A DNA stretch of 64,000 bases from Chryseobacterium gotjawalense (GCF_030012525.1 NZ_CP124855.1:1674001-1738000); one strand, 5' to 3'; shown: positions 16,539 to 25,727, numbered from the stretch's first letter. The notes: a model not told the origin generated them from the letters alone. Numbers and translations are program-made.

Positions 16539-18347
16539 TTAATTTTCTTTAAAGGAACTGATGAGTTTATCGAGATTAAGACTCCGTGCAGAAGCATCAA
16601 AAATTTCGCGGTATGAGCCGTGAAGACTGATGAGTTCGTCGTGCGTTCCACTTTCCACGACCATTCCTTTTTTCATAACGTAAATACAATCCGAATCTAA
16701 AATCTGCGATAAAGAATGCGAAATGATAACGACGGTTCTGCCTTCTTTAATGGCATCCAGCGAATTTTTTATCTGTTCTGTAGCAACGGAATCCAGGCTT
16801 GCAGTTGGTTCGTCGAGAAAAATGATCGGCGGATCTTTCAGAAACAGTCTGGCGATGGCAATACGCTGCTGTTGTCCACCCGAAAGCTGTGTTGCATCGT
16901 GATTATACTGTTGCGGCAAATCGACAATCTGCTCGTGCAAGTACGCTTTTTTCGCCGCAGTTTCTATTTCTTCAAAAGTGGCGCTCATATTTCCGTAGCG
17001 AATATTGTCCTCAATACTTCCCTGAAAAATATGGTTCTTCTGTAAAACCAAACCGATATCGTTTCGCAACGAGGTATTATTGAAATCATTTAAATCGACC
17101 TCATCCAATAAAATATGGCCCGAATCCGGAAAATAAAATTTGCACAAAAGATTTATAATGGTTGATTTCCCGGCGCCACTTAGACCGACCAGCGCCGTAG
17201 TTTTTCCGTTTTCTATGGTCATAGAAACATTATGCAAAGCTTTCGTTCCATTAGGATAAGTGAAATCGACATTCTGTAACTGAAATTTTCCTTTGATATT
17301 TTCTTCAATGAAAGTTCCGTTCGGTTCGGTTTCTTCATCTGCGTTTAAAATATCGAAATATCCTTCCGCATAAATCATCGCGTCATTCATATCATCATAA
17401 ATACGGTGAAGCTGGCGGATGGGCGCAGAAACATTATTAAATAAAAGAATATGCAGCATAATTGCCCCGATGGTCATCTGCTGATCGAGTACCAGATAAA
17501 CAGTGAGCAGAATAATTAAAACCACTCCAATCTGTTCGATAAAAGTTTTTAAACCGTCATAAATAAAATTGGTTCTTCGGGTAAACATCTGACTATCCAT
17601 CAACTGCATCTGCAAATCGTACTGTTTTTTTCCTTCAAACTTTTCACGAACGAAACTTTTGATCACCATAATCGAACTGATCAAATTTAAAAGTCCGGAA
17701 GTTTTTTGCTCCCGCTGATTACGCAACTGCCGGCGGACGCCTGATAATTTTTTAGCCTGTAAAGAACTTATAGCAAAATAAACAGGAACCACAATCGTAG
17801 AAACTAAACCTACATACACATTTTGCATATACATAATCACCAACGCAATCAGCGCATTGGAAAACATGGGCAAAATATCGATAAAGAAATTCTGAACTAA
17901 TTTGGTTAAACTTTCAATTCCGCGGTCTATCCTTTGCTGAAGTTTTCCGGACTCGTGGTTCTCATCATTATAAAAGGCAACACTGTACGTCAGTATTTTA
18001 TCAATGGCCGTTTGAGCGAGAACTGAACTCGTGTTAATTCTGATTTTCTCCCCATAGAATTTCTGGCCAAACTGAATGAAAATATTCATGACTTCTTTCC
18101 CAAGTAAAATGGCGGATATGATAACCAAAACATGAATCCCTTCGTCCATCGGATTTGGAAGCAGCGTAAGTTTGGTGACTTCGTCAACGGTATATTTTAA
18201 AACCAAAGGATTCACCTGCGCCATCAGGGCACCGATAAATGTCAGAAATAAAGTGCCGTACATCATCAACCGGTAAGGTTTAATGAAAGGCACCAGTTGC
18301 TGATAAATATTATAAAGCGTAATCGTTCTGTTGAATGGTTTAGGCAT
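16539..18347 (-). CDS. ABC exporter, fused permease-ATPase
   Basis: A 602-residue half-transporter of the MsbA/lipid-multidrug exporter type. The membrane domain (about 1-325) has six helices; the ATPase domain (about 350-590) has Walker A GLSGAGKST, the Q-loop VLQKNHIFQG, signature LSGGQQQRIAIARLFL, Walker B IIFLDEPTASLD and switch histidine VIISHSLS. It would act as a homodimer in the inner membrane. The substrate cannot be read from sequence; placement near lptB fits an envelope role. It leads a tight operon with the lipoprotein and HD genes. Confidence 0.93.
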   Translation of the reverse strand: MPKPFNRTITLYNIYQQLVPFIKPYRLMMYGTLFLTFIGALMAQVNPLVLKYTVDEVTKLTLLPNPMDEGIHVLVIISAILLGKEVMNIFIQFGQKFYGEKIRINTSSVLAQTAIDKILTYSVAFYNDENHESGKLQQRIDRGIESLTKLVQNFFIDILPMFSNALIALVIMYMQNVYVGLVSTIVVPVYFAISSLQAKKLSGVRRQLRNQREQKTSGLLNLISSIMVIKSFVREKFEGKKQYDLQMQLMDSQMFTRRTNFIYDGLKTFIEQIGVVLIILLTVYLVLDQQMTIGAIMLHILLFNNVSAPIRQLHRIYDDMNDAMIYAEGYFDILNADEETEPNGTFIEENIKGKFQLQNVDFTYPNGTKALHNVSMTIENGKTTALVGLSGAGKSTIINLLCKFYFPDSGHILLDEVDLNDFNNTSLRNDIGLVLQKNHIFQGSIEDNIRYGNMSATFEEIETAAKKAYLHEQIVDLPQQYNHDATQLSGGQQQRIAIARLFLKDPPIIFLDEPTASLDSVATEQIKNSLDAIKEGRTVVIISHSLSQILDSDCIYVMKKGMVVESGTHDELISLHGSYREIFDASARSLNLDKLISSFKEN

Positions 18348-18445
18348 CGTTTAAAATAGAAAAAATTGGAAATATTCTAACCTACAAAAAACCGACCACG
18401 ATCAATTAATAAAAATGAAAGCGATAAAAAATAAAAAACAATCCT

Positions 18446-19507
18446 TTACAATTCAAAACTGAAACTGGTTAAATAATGCAGTTCGGGTTTGCTGACCAGT
18501 TTTGAATTTGATTCTGCTTCTTCCAAAGAATAATTGCTGTTGATTTCTTTCTTTTGAAACAGAAAAGAATTATTGGAATTTTTGTCTACCACTTCATTAA
18601 AGATATGTTCAATTTCAGAATTCGCTAACGATGCAAAACTGATGTCTTCAAAACCGTACATCAACCGCAGATTATCGGTATTCTGAAAATTTTCATCTAC
18701 AAAATGTTGAAACTGATTTTTAGAATCAAAATTTCCGGCCCAGATATTATAGACAAAAGATTTTTTCTTCGGTTTATTTAAAATATCCTGATAAACGAAG
18801 TTTTCGCCAAGATAAGCATCTCGAACCTGCGGATCATTGGCCAAATCATGCGGAAGACCTTCTTTCAAAATTCTGCCTTCAAACATGATATAGGTTTTAT
18901 GCGTAATCGCTAAAGTCTGCTGAACGTTGTGATCTGTAATTAAGATCCCGATGTTTTTATCCACCAAACTTCTCACAATTTTCTGAATATCTTCCACTGC
19001 AATCGGATCTACGCCCGCAAAAGGTTCATCGAGTAAAATAAAATTCGGGTTGGTCGCCAGACACCGGGCGATTTCCGTTCTTCTTCTTTCACCACCGGAT
19101 AATAAATCACCACGGTTTTTGCGAACATGCTGCAAGGAAAATTCTTCGATGAGTTCGTCGCACTTGATTTGTTGCTCCCGCTTTGAAAGTTTCGTCAGCT
19201 GCAGAACGCCCAAAATATTATCTTCTACCGAAAGTTTTCTAAAAATAGATGCTTCCTGCGCCAGATAACCAATTCCTTTTTGAGCTCTACGGTACATTGC
19301 ATCGCTGGTAATTTCTTTATTGTCTAAGAAAATTTTACCTGAAGTTGGTTTTACCAAACCCACGATCATATAAAAACTGGTGGTTTTCCCGGCTCCGTTG
19401 GGACCCAGAAGTCCTACGATTTCACCTTGCCGGACTTCGACAGAAACCCCTTTTACCACTTTTTTCGGGCCGTATTCTTTAATTAAATTTTCTCCGCGTA
19501 GAATCAT
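18446..19507 (-). CDS. lptB: LptB lipopolysaccharide-export ATPase with C-terminal extension
   Basis: Residues 1-240 are a standard LptB, the cytosolic ATPase that powers LPS extraction through LptFG. Walker A is GPNGAGKTT (35-43), the Q-loop is YLAQEASIFR, the signature is LSGGERRRTEIARCL (136-150), Walker B is FILLDEPF and the switch histidine is H193 (TDHN). The family normally ends near AYLGENF; here the same frame continues for about 113 residues (241-353). That extension opens FVYNIWAGNFDSKNQFQHFV and resembles Imm22 (DUF4284) immunity proteins. The ATG at 19505-19507 is preferred over an upstream TTG. A possible TATATTTG -7 element lies only 5 bp upstream, which would give a nearly leaderless mRNA. 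Confidence 0.93.
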   Translation of the reverse strand: MILRGENLIKEYGPKKVVKGVSVEVRQGEIVGLLGPNGAGKTTSFYMIVGLVKPTSGKIFLDNKEITSDAMYRRAQKGIGYLAQEASIFRKLSVEDNILGVLQLTKLSKREQQIKCDELIEEFSLQHVRKNRGDLLSGGERRRTEIARCLATNPNFILLDEPFAGVDPIAVEDIQKIVRSLVDKNIGILITDHNVQQTLAITHKTYIMFEGRILKEGLPHDLANDPQVRDAYLGENFVYQDILNKPKKKSFVYNIWAGNFDSKNQFQHFVDENFQNTDNLRLMYGFEDISFASLANSEIEHIFNEVVDKNSNNSFLFQKKEINSNYSLEEAESNSKLVSKPELHYLTSFSFEL

Positions 19508-19645
19508 GGAGCAAATATAATAAATTAGATGCAAGATTGAGTGAAAACCTCCGCGAGTGAAATCGATAATTGAATGTTTGTCTCTGAATTTCTTTAGTTT
19601 TCAATTTAAAAAAATTATCTTCGCTTTTTAGAAAAATCTTCAGAT

Positions 19646-20140
19646 TTGAGTGCCAAAGAAAAGGAATTTGCGAAACTAATTAAGGATAATCAAGGTTTGA
19701 TTATCAAGGTTTCCCGACTTTACACCAATACTTTGGAAGATGAGCAGGATCTTTTTCAGGAGATTGTGTTACAACTGTGGCGTTCTTACGACTCATTCAA
19801 AGGACAATCGAAAATCTCTACCTGGATGTACCGCGTGGCTCTGAATACTGCCATTACGCTTTTCAGAAAAAAAACAAAGTCCCCGCAAACCGATGAACTG
19901 ATGGATTATCATCACAGCGATTTTGTGGAAATTGACGATGAAAAACAACAGCACATTTCGACCCTTTATAAAGTCATCAAAATGCTGCCAACTGTAGAAC
20001 GGGCAATCGTAACCATGTATCTGGATGATTTGCCCTACCGCGACATTGCAGGAAACTTAGGAATTACAGAAGTTAATGCAAGAGTAAAGATGAACCGGTT
20101 GAAAAAAACTTTAAAACAACTAATGGAAAAACATGCCTGA
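19646..20140 (+). CDS. ECF-type RNA polymerase sigma factor
   Basis: A 164-residue sigma-70 family factor with region 2 (about 20-90: DEQDLFQEIVLQLWRSYDSF, then STWMYRVALNTAI) and region 4 (about 108-160: LPTVERAIVTMYLDDLPYRD, then a helix-turn-helix with ITEVNARVKMNRLKK). No in-frame ATG fits; the start is TTG. A sequence one base off the TANNTTTG element (TATCTTCG, 19616-19623) precedes it. It overlaps the next gene by 8 bp, a classical sign of translational coupling with a regulatory partner. Confidence 0.9.
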   Translation: MSAKEKEFAKLIKDNQGLIIKVSRLYTNTLEDEQDLFQEIVLQLWRSYDSFKGQSKISTWMYRVALNTAITLFRKKTKSPQTDELMDYHHSDFVEIDDEKQQHISTLYKVIKMLPTVERAIVTMYLDDLPYRDIAGNLGITEVNARVKMNRLKKTLKQLMEKHA

Positions 20141-20804
20141 ATTTGATTTAGATAATTTCAAAAAAACCTGGCAACAGGAACCTGTCCGGCCAAAATATGA
20201 CAGCAAAGATATAGAATCGATGCTGAACAAATCGTCGCGTAATTATGTGAAATATATTCTCTGGATCAGTTTAGCTGAATTTATCATTATTCTTTTGGCT
20301 AACCTGTACTATTCTTTTTTAGGAGACGACACTTCGGATTTAATGAGCGTTTTGGGCAAATTAGGAATCGATCATTCTGCGGGTTTTGAAAGAACAATAT
20401 CTAATCTTTATCTTGTTTTAAAAATGGTCAGTCTAGGTCTCACAGGAATTTTCGTGTACTTATTCTATCAAAATTACCGAAAAATAAAAATCGAATCGAA
20501 TCTTAAAAAATTGATTCTACAGATTATTAAATTCAAAAAAACGGTTCAACTGTTTATCGTTGCCAATATCGGTTTGGTGATCTTATTTACGCTGATTTTA
20601 GGAGTATTCACGATCACGGTTTTAATCGAACAAAATGTTGAATTTACAAATCCCACAATAACTGGTTTTATCACAGGTTTAATCCTAACCATGGGAATCA
20701 GCGTTGTTTTAATCTGGATCTATTACCGCATCGTTTACGGATTCATCCTCCGAAGATTGGGGAAAAATCTGAAACAGCTACAAAACATAGAAGAGGAGAA
20801 TTAA
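20133..20804 (+). CDS. Membrane protein coupled to the sigma factor
   Basis: A 223-residue protein with a short cytosolic N-terminus (1-37) and four hydrophobic segments (about 40-62, 90-112, 132-158 and 170-198). The overlap with the sigma-factor gene suggests a sensor or anti-sigma role, but there is no recognisable zinc-type or FecR-type anti-sigma motif. Related flavobacterial proteins are sometimes labelled carotene oxygenases; nothing here (no iron-ligand histidines, multi-pass topology) supports that name. Confidence 0.75.
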   Translation: MPEFDLDNFKKTWQQEPVRPKYDSKDIESMLNKSSRNYVKYILWISLAEFIIILLANLYYSFLGDDTSDLMSVLGKLGIDHSAGFERTISNLYLVLKMVSLGLTGIFVYLFYQNYRKIKIESNLKKLILQIIKFKKTVQLFIVANIGLVILFTLILGVFTITVLIEQNVEFTNPTITGFITGLILTMGISVVLIWIYYRIVYGFILRRLGKNLKQLQNIEEEN

Positions 20805-20826
20805 TTAAAATCCTCCTCTTCTTTTT
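20790..20826 (+). terminator. Terminator after sigma factor pair
   Basis: GAAGAGGAG (20790-20798) pairs perfectly with CTCCTCTTC (20813-20821), followed by T-run 20822-20826. The stem starts within the last codons of the membrane-protein gene. Confidence 0.8.
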
Positions 20827-20846
20827 CTGTTCTTTACTGTGAAATT

Positions 20847-22325
20847 TTACAATTCTTTTCTCAACCGGGCCACCGGAATATTCAGCTGCTCGCGGTATTT
20901 CGCAATTGTACGTCTGGCGATATTATATCCTTTTTCTTTCAAAAGGCCAACCAGAGCATCATCTGTATGAGGTTTTCTTTTGTTCTCATTTTCTATCACT
21001 TCCATCAAATGGGTTTTGATTTCTTTGGTAGAAACTTCTTCACCGTCATCATTTGTCAACGAATCTGAAAAGAGACTTTTCAAATAAACGATTCCATTCG
21101 GTGTATCGGCATATTTGCTTTTTACCACACGGGAAATTGTAGAAATATCGAAACCCGTAATATCTGCCACATCTTTCAGAATCATCGGTTTCAGCGACTT
21201 GTCGTCCGCGGTAATGAAATATTCTTTCTGTAGCTGAACGATGGCAGAAATCGTTTGCAGTAAAGTATTCTGGCGCTGATTAATCGCATCGATATACCAT
21301 TTCGCCGCATCTAATTTCTGTTTAATAAAAAGTGCTGCCTGCTTGTGTTCCGCCGATTTTTTATCATGGGAATAGGTAGTTAAAATATCTTTGTACTCAT
21401 CTGAAACCCTCAAAGACGGGGCGTTTTTACTGTTCAAAGAAGGAATAACATCCACGCCTCTCGGTCCGTTATCTTTAACGGTAATTAAAAAATCCGGAAT
21501 AATTTCATTATTAATGGTAATGGTCTGCGTATCATAGTTTCCACCCACTTTCGGAGACAATTTTGAAATCACTTCCAAAGCAGCTTTTAGATCGTCTTCT
21601 TCAATATCGTATTTCTGGATAATCTTATTGTAATGCTTATTGGTTAACGCATCAAACTGATTTCTCAGGATATTTCCCGCTAAAATTACCGCTTTATCGG
21701 CACTTACTTTTTTCTCAATCTGCAGCAGAAGGCATTCCTGCAAACCTCTGGCGCCCACTCCCGGTGGATCTAATTTCTGCACGTAATTTTCTAAAATCTC
21801 AGTTACTCTTTCTGTAGTTGTAATCAAACCTTGTGAAAAGGCCAAATCATCTACCAACTGCTTTACTTCTCTACGAAGATAGCCATCGTTATCGAGGTTT
21901 CCGATGATATATTCTGCAATTTTCAAATCATCACCATCTACATTTGCCAAACGAATTTGCTCTAAAAGGTAATCATATAAAGATTCACCTTCGGTTAAAA
22001 GTGATTGATTATCAAACTCTTCATCGTCAGCAGAATAATTATTGGCGGATGATTTATAGGCAGGTTCGTCATCGAAAATATAGTCATTCACATCGAAATC
22101 GGTGTCGATACTTTCATTGCCTTCCTCTTCAAATTTCTCATCGAGCGAAGCATAATCCTCTTCTTTATTTTCTTCCTGCACCTTTTCCAAGGCAGGATTC
22201 TCTTCGAGTTCGCGTTCTAATTCTTCTTCAAATTCCAGCGTGTGAAGTTGAATCAACTTCATCAACTGAATTTGTTGCGGGGCCAATTTCTGGCCGAGTC
22301 TCATTTGAAGATTTTGTTTCAACAT
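20847..22325 (-). CDS. rpoN: RNA polymerase sigma-54 factor
   Basis: A 492-residue sigma-54. The N-terminal Gln/Leu-rich activator-interaction region is visible (MRLGQKLAPQQIQLMKLIQL), followed by an acidic linker (about 45-110), the core-binding domain (about 120-310) and the DNA-binding domain ending in the RpoN box ARRTIAKYREQL about 20 residues from the C-terminus. Sigma-54 recognises -24/-12 promoters and needs ATPase activators, none of which is encoded in the window. It is probably a single-gene unit. Confidence 0.96.
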   Translation of the reverse strand: MLKQNLQMRLGQKLAPQQIQLMKLIQLHTLEFEEELERELEENPALEKVQEENKEEDYASLDEKFEEEGNESIDTDFDVNDYIFDDEPAYKSSANNYSADDEEFDNQSLLTEGESLYDYLLEQIRLANVDGDDLKIAEYIIGNLDNDGYLRREVKQLVDDLAFSQGLITTTERVTEILENYVQKLDPPGVGARGLQECLLLQIEKKVSADKAVILAGNILRNQFDALTNKHYNKIIQKYDIEEDDLKAALEVISKLSPKVGGNYDTQTITINNEIIPDFLITVKDNGPRGVDVIPSLNSKNAPSLRVSDEYKDILTTYSHDKKSAEHKQAALFIKQKLDAAKWYIDAINQRQNTLLQTISAIVQLQKEYFITADDKSLKPMILKDVADITGFDISTISRVVKSKYADTPNGIVYLKSLFSDSLTNDDGEEVSTKEIKTHLMEVIENENKRKPHTDDALVGLLKEKGYNIARRTIAKYREQLNIPVARLRKEL

Positions 22326-22483
22326 ATTTTTGTGCTTTTATTTACTGTTTTTCTTTTTATGATATGCTTAAATTTCATCTTGAGTCTCGTGTTAGTGCTT
22401 CATCGAATTCCGCAATATCACTATTGCTGAATTTTAAAAGCATAACAACATTTATATTAAAGATAAAATTAAAAAAAATTTCC

Positions 22484-23929
22484 TTAAAACTCTGCACTAT
22501 TAGGCGTTCTTGGGAAAGGAATTACATCTCTGATGTTAGTCATTCCCGTTACGAAAAGCACCAGCCTTTCTAATCCCAGTCCGAAACCTGCGTGCGGCAC
22601 AGAACCGAATTTTCTGGTATCCAGATACCACCAAAGTTCCTCCTCATCTACGTTCATGTCTTTCATTTTGGCTTTCAGCACATCGAATTTATCTTCTCTC
22701 TGAGAACCTCCGATGATCTCACCAATGCCCGGGAATAAAACATCCATCGCTGCAACAGTTTTGCCGTCTTCATTCAGTTTCATGTAAAATGCTTTGATAT
22801 CTTTCGGATAATCAAAAAGAACGACCGGACTTTCAAAATGCTTTTCTACCAGGAACCGCTCGTGCTCACTTTGCAAATCTGCGCCCCATTCATCAATAGG
22901 AAACTGGAATTTACCTTTTTTATTTTCTTTCGAATTTTTCAGGATATCAATCGCTTCGGTATAAGAAACCCGTTTGAATCTTTTCTGAATTACGTTTTGC
23001 AGTTTCTCTATTAATCCTTCGGAAGCTCTGTCTTTCTCAGGTTTTTGTTTTTGCTCTTCTGCAAATCTCTTGTCTAAAAACTCCAGATCATCTTTGCAAT
23101 TTTCCAAAACATAATTAATGACGTATTTTAAGAAATCTTCTGCAAGATCGATATTGTCTTCTAAATTATTAAAAGCAACTTCAGGTTCTACCATCCAGAA
23201 TTCTGCAAGGTGACGGGTAGTATTCGAATTTTCTGCACGGAAGGTTGGTCCGAAAGTATACACTCTGCCCAAACCCATCATTGCCGTTTCTGCACTTAAC
23301 TGACCGGAAACCGTTAAATTGGTTTTCTTACCAAAAAAGTCCTCTGCGAAATCGATCGCACCATTTTCATCACGCGGGATTTCATTCATATCGAAATTGG
23401 TAACGCCAAACATTTCCCCAGCTCCTTCCGCATCTGCACCGGTAATAATCGGCGTGTTCATATAGAAAAACTGGTTCTGATTAAAGAACTGATGAATCGC
23501 AAAACTCACCGAACTCCTCACTCTGAAAACCGCACTGAATAAGTTCGTACGGAAACGCAAATGCGCCTGTTCACGCAAAATTTCCAATGAATGTTTCTTT
23601 GGCTGAAGAATCGTTTTATCTCTTTCTTCGGTAAAGTTATCTCCTAAGATGATAATCTTTTTAGCAATGATTTCGATATTTTGTCCCGCTCCCTGACTTT
23701 CTACAACCTCACCGACAATTTTCAATGAAGCCGCGTTGCTGATGTTTTTAAGAATGTTTTCATCAAACTGTTCAAAGTCGACAACCACCTGTAAATTGTT
23801 GATCGTGGAACCATCATTCAAAGCGATAAACCGGTTGGAGCGGAATGCTCTTACCCAGCCCTGCACTGTGATATCGTGGTGTATCAGTTTTTTATAATCT
23901 CCTAATAATTCTTTAATAGTCGTTCTCAT
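22484..23929 (-). CDS. asnS: Asparagine--tRNA ligase
   Basis: A 481-residue class IIb aminoacyl-tRNA synthetase that charges tRNA-Asn. An N-terminal OB-fold anticodon-binding domain (about 10-110, VQGWVRAFRSNRFIALNDGS) precedes the catalytic domain, with motif 2 around TFRAENSNTTRHLAEFWMVE and motif 3 GFGLGLERLVLFVTG near the C-terminus. The length is normal. A TAAGTTTG match on the minus strand (23998-24005) lies about 70 bp upstream, without a well-spaced -33 element. Confidence 0.97.
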   Translation of the reverse strand: MRTTIKELLGDYKKLIHHDITVQGWVRAFRSNRFIALNDGSTINNLQVVVDFEQFDENILKNISNAASLKIVGEVVESQGAGQNIEIIAKKIIILGDNFTEERDKTILQPKKHSLEILREQAHLRFRTNLFSAVFRVRSSVSFAIHQFFNQNQFFYMNTPIITGADAEGAGEMFGVTNFDMNEIPRDENGAIDFAEDFFGKKTNLTVSGQLSAETAMMGLGRVYTFGPTFRAENSNTTRHLAEFWMVEPEVAFNNLEDNIDLAEDFLKYVINYVLENCKDDLEFLDKRFAEEQKQKPEKDRASEGLIEKLQNVIQKRFKRVSYTEAIDILKNSKENKKGKFQFPIDEWGADLQSEHERFLVEKHFESPVVLFDYPKDIKAFYMKLNEDGKTVAAMDVLFPGIGEIIGGSQREDKFDVLKAKMKDMNVDEEELWWYLDTRKFGSVPHAGFGLGLERLVLFVTGMTNIRDVIPFPRTPNSAEF

Positions 23930-24066
23930 TCGTAAGTATTCAATTTTAATGTGTCCTGCGAATCGCCCAGGCTCCGCATTTCATAATCCTATATATGCAA
24001 ACTTACTAAAAATTGGCGTAAAATTTGCTCTTAGGCAAAAATTATCATAAAAAAAACGCTTGTTAA

Positions 24067-24174
24067 AAAGCATTTGAATTGATCGGACTGGATATAAGAT
24101 TGCTTTATCAAGCTCGATTGGATTATTATATTTCCGAAGATAATCTTGCTGTTTTGGGAAAATTAGGTCTGTAA
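24067..24174 (+). other. Short open frame, possible gene remnant
   Basis: A 35-codon frame (24067-24171, stop 24172-24174) reads AFELIGLDIRLLYQARLDYY and ends LAVLGKLGL. There is no ATG; a TTG at 24079 is the only start candidate. Its amino-acid composition looks protein-like, unlike the flanking AT-rich DNA, so it may be the tail of a decayed gene. I do not recognise the family. The rest of 23930-24450 holds only a family A repeat. Confidence 0.25.
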
Positions 24175-24303
24175 ATTCTTCAATTTTCTACTTTCATTTA
24201 TGGGGAAATGCATCATAAATATAATGAAATCATTTTAAATGTAACCTCCCATAATATCGAATTAGTAACCTAACTAATAAGCAATGAAAATTTATTTTGA
24301 AAT

Positions 24304-24397
24304 CCCAGTTGCGACCCGACTTGAGTGGAGCTCTTTTTGCGAAACGCAGTGGAGCAAAAAAGCGGGAACGGTAGGCGGAAATTGTCGCCCAAAAAAA
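24304..24397. repeat. Family A intergenic element, copy 3
   Basis: Begins CCCAGTTGCGACCCGACTTG and ends TTGTCGCCCAAAAAAA. The central hairpin pairs GCTCTTTTTGC with GCAAAAAAGC. It is the best-preserved copy of the family in the window (others at 5230-5320 and 12715-12803) and lies downstream of rimM, 54 bp after its stop. Confidence 0.85.
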
Positions 24398-24450
24398 TTA
24401 ACGAATTAACTTTCGAAGGTATAAGCTGTTGAAAAAAAATAGAAAAAGAT

Positions 24451-24993
24451 TTACTCGTCTTTCTTAGAAGGAATCAAGAAAACATCCATCAAACCTTCTG
24501 GCAAAGACATTTTCAGAAACTTTTCTTCGCGGTTTATTTCCAGAATCCAGTCTTTGATAATCGGAATAACGATTTGTTTGCCCGCCAAAGTAAGCACGAA
24601 ATAATGCTGGCCGGTTTGGTCATTGACCGACTCGATAATACCGCAGGATTTACCGTCTTCTTCGCGGATTTCAAAACCTATAACTTCGTGGTAATAGAAT
24701 TTGTTACCCGTCAATTTCGGCAAACCGGAAAGCGGAAGGTAAACATCTTTACCCACCACCTGATCTACCAATGCTTCAGTAGAATTTTTGAAAGAAACAA
24801 TCAGCGTTTCGCCTTTGCTCCAAGACTGTCTGGCAATAAAAAAAGGCACCAATAAACCGTTGATATCCACAAATACGGTGTCTAATTTAGAGTACATTTC
24901 AGGTTGATCTGTATCTAATTTCAGGAATACATTTCCATGTAATCCGTGTCTTCGGGTAATTTTTCCTAAAAAATAGCAATCTTCTTTTTTCAT
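24451..24993 (-). CDS. rimM: Ribosome maturation factor RimM
   Basis: A 180-residue RimM, which assists 30S head assembly through contact with S19. The N-terminal RimM barrel (about 6-85: YFLGKITRRHGLHGNVFLKL) is followed by the PRC-barrel domain (about 95-170: FYYHEVIGFEI, IPIIKDWILEIN). It follows rpsP on the same strand, the conserved bacterial rpsP-rimM order. A hairpin and a TATATTTG match (24998-25005) in the 79 bp gap suggest that part of its expression could be separate from rpsP. Confidence 0.95.
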   Translation of the reverse strand: MKKEDCYFLGKITRRHGLHGNVFLKLDTDQPEMYSKLDTVFVDINGLLVPFFIARQSWSKGETLIVSFKNSTEALVDQVVGKDVYLPLSGLPKLTGNKFYYHEVIGFEIREEDGKSCGIIESVNDQTGQHYFVLTLAGKQIVIPIIKDWILEINREEKFLKMSLPEGLMDVFLIPSKKDE

Positions 24994-25023
24994 GGTGCAA
25001 ATATAAAGTGTTTTAAAATAACA

Positions 25024-25045
25024 GAGACGTCAATAATGACGTCTC
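25024..25045 (-). terminator. Hairpin between rpsP and rimM
   Basis: GAGACGTCA (25024-25032) pairs perfectly with TGACGTCTC (25037-25045) around a 4-nt loop, and on the minus strand is followed by an AT-rich stretch. It could be a partial terminator or attenuator that lowers rimM relative to rpsP. Confidence 0.6.
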
Positions 25046-25072
25046 CATAATTCTTAAAGATAAGAAATTTTA

Positions 25073-25675
25073 TTAAGCCTGAGTTTCTTCAGTTCCTTCT
25101 GCTTCTGCAGTTGGTTCTTCAGTAACTTCCGGAGCTGCTTCTTCTACAACTGGTGCATTAGCTGCTTCTTCAGCTGCTTTTGCTTCAGCGATTTTAGCAT
25201 CAGCCTCAGCTTTTGCGTCATCAACTAATTTCTGTGCAGCAGCTACTCTATCTTGGTTTACTTTTGTTTCAGCATCTAAAGCTGCTTTTTTAGCATCTTC
25301 TTTAGATTTTGCCAAACCGTCTTTTTTACCAAGAACTTTTTGCTCTTTTCCTTCTAACCACGCTGCGAATTTTTTATCGGCTTCAGCCTGATCAAAAGCA
25401 CCTTTCGCTACTCCACCCTGTAAGTGTCTTTTGTAAAGTACCCCTTTGTAAGAAAGGATTGCACGAGCCGTATCGGTAGGTTGCGCTCCGTTTCCTAACC
25501 ATTTTACTGCAGCATCTACATTAAGTTCAATTACCGCTGGATTAGTGATTGGATTGTAAGTACCAATTTTTTCGATGAATTTACCATCTCTACTTGCTCT
25601 TGCATCGGCAACTACGATGTGATAAAAAGGTTTTCCTTTTTTACCGTGTCTCTGTAATCTGATTTTTACTGACAT
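25073..25675 (-). CDS. rpsP: 30S ribosomal protein S16 with long acidic/Ala-rich tail
   Basis: Residues 1-80 are canonical S16 ([35 protein letters not shown]), a 30S assembly protein. The chain continues to 200 residues with a low-complexity tail from about 100 onward, rich in Ala, Glu, Lys and Asp and ending in Glu/Thr-rich repeats. S16 is about 80-90 residues in most bacteria; long tails are known in Bacteroidetes S16. A TATCTTTG match (minus strand, 25720-25727) lies 45 bp upstream. Confidence 0.96.
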   Translation of the reverse strand: MSVKIRLQRHGKKGKPFYHIVVADARASRDGKFIEKIGTYNPITNPAVIELNVDAAVKWLGNGAQPTDTARAILSYKGVLYKRHLQGGVAKGAFDQAEADKKFAAWLEGKEQKVLGKKDGLAKSKEDAKKAALDAETKVNQDRVAAAQKLVDDAKAEADAKIAEAKAAEEAANAPVVEEAAPEVTEEPTAEAEGTEETQA

Positions 25676-25719
25676 AAATGTTTGAATTTGTGGGAACTCG
25701 TCCCGATTAATTAAGGCTG

Positions 25720-25727
25720 CAAAGATA
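25720..25727 (-). promoter_or_regulatory. Candidate -7 element for rpsP
   Basis: TATCTTTG on the minus strand fits TANNTTTG and ends 45 bp before the rpsP start codon. No clear TTG is found 19-21 bp further upstream, so confidence is limited. Confidence 0.4.

Noticed and set aside
20133-20804. Carotene monooxygenase identity for the membrane protein
   Set aside because: Related proteins are often labelled this way, but the sequence is a small multi-pass protein without metal-ligand histidines.
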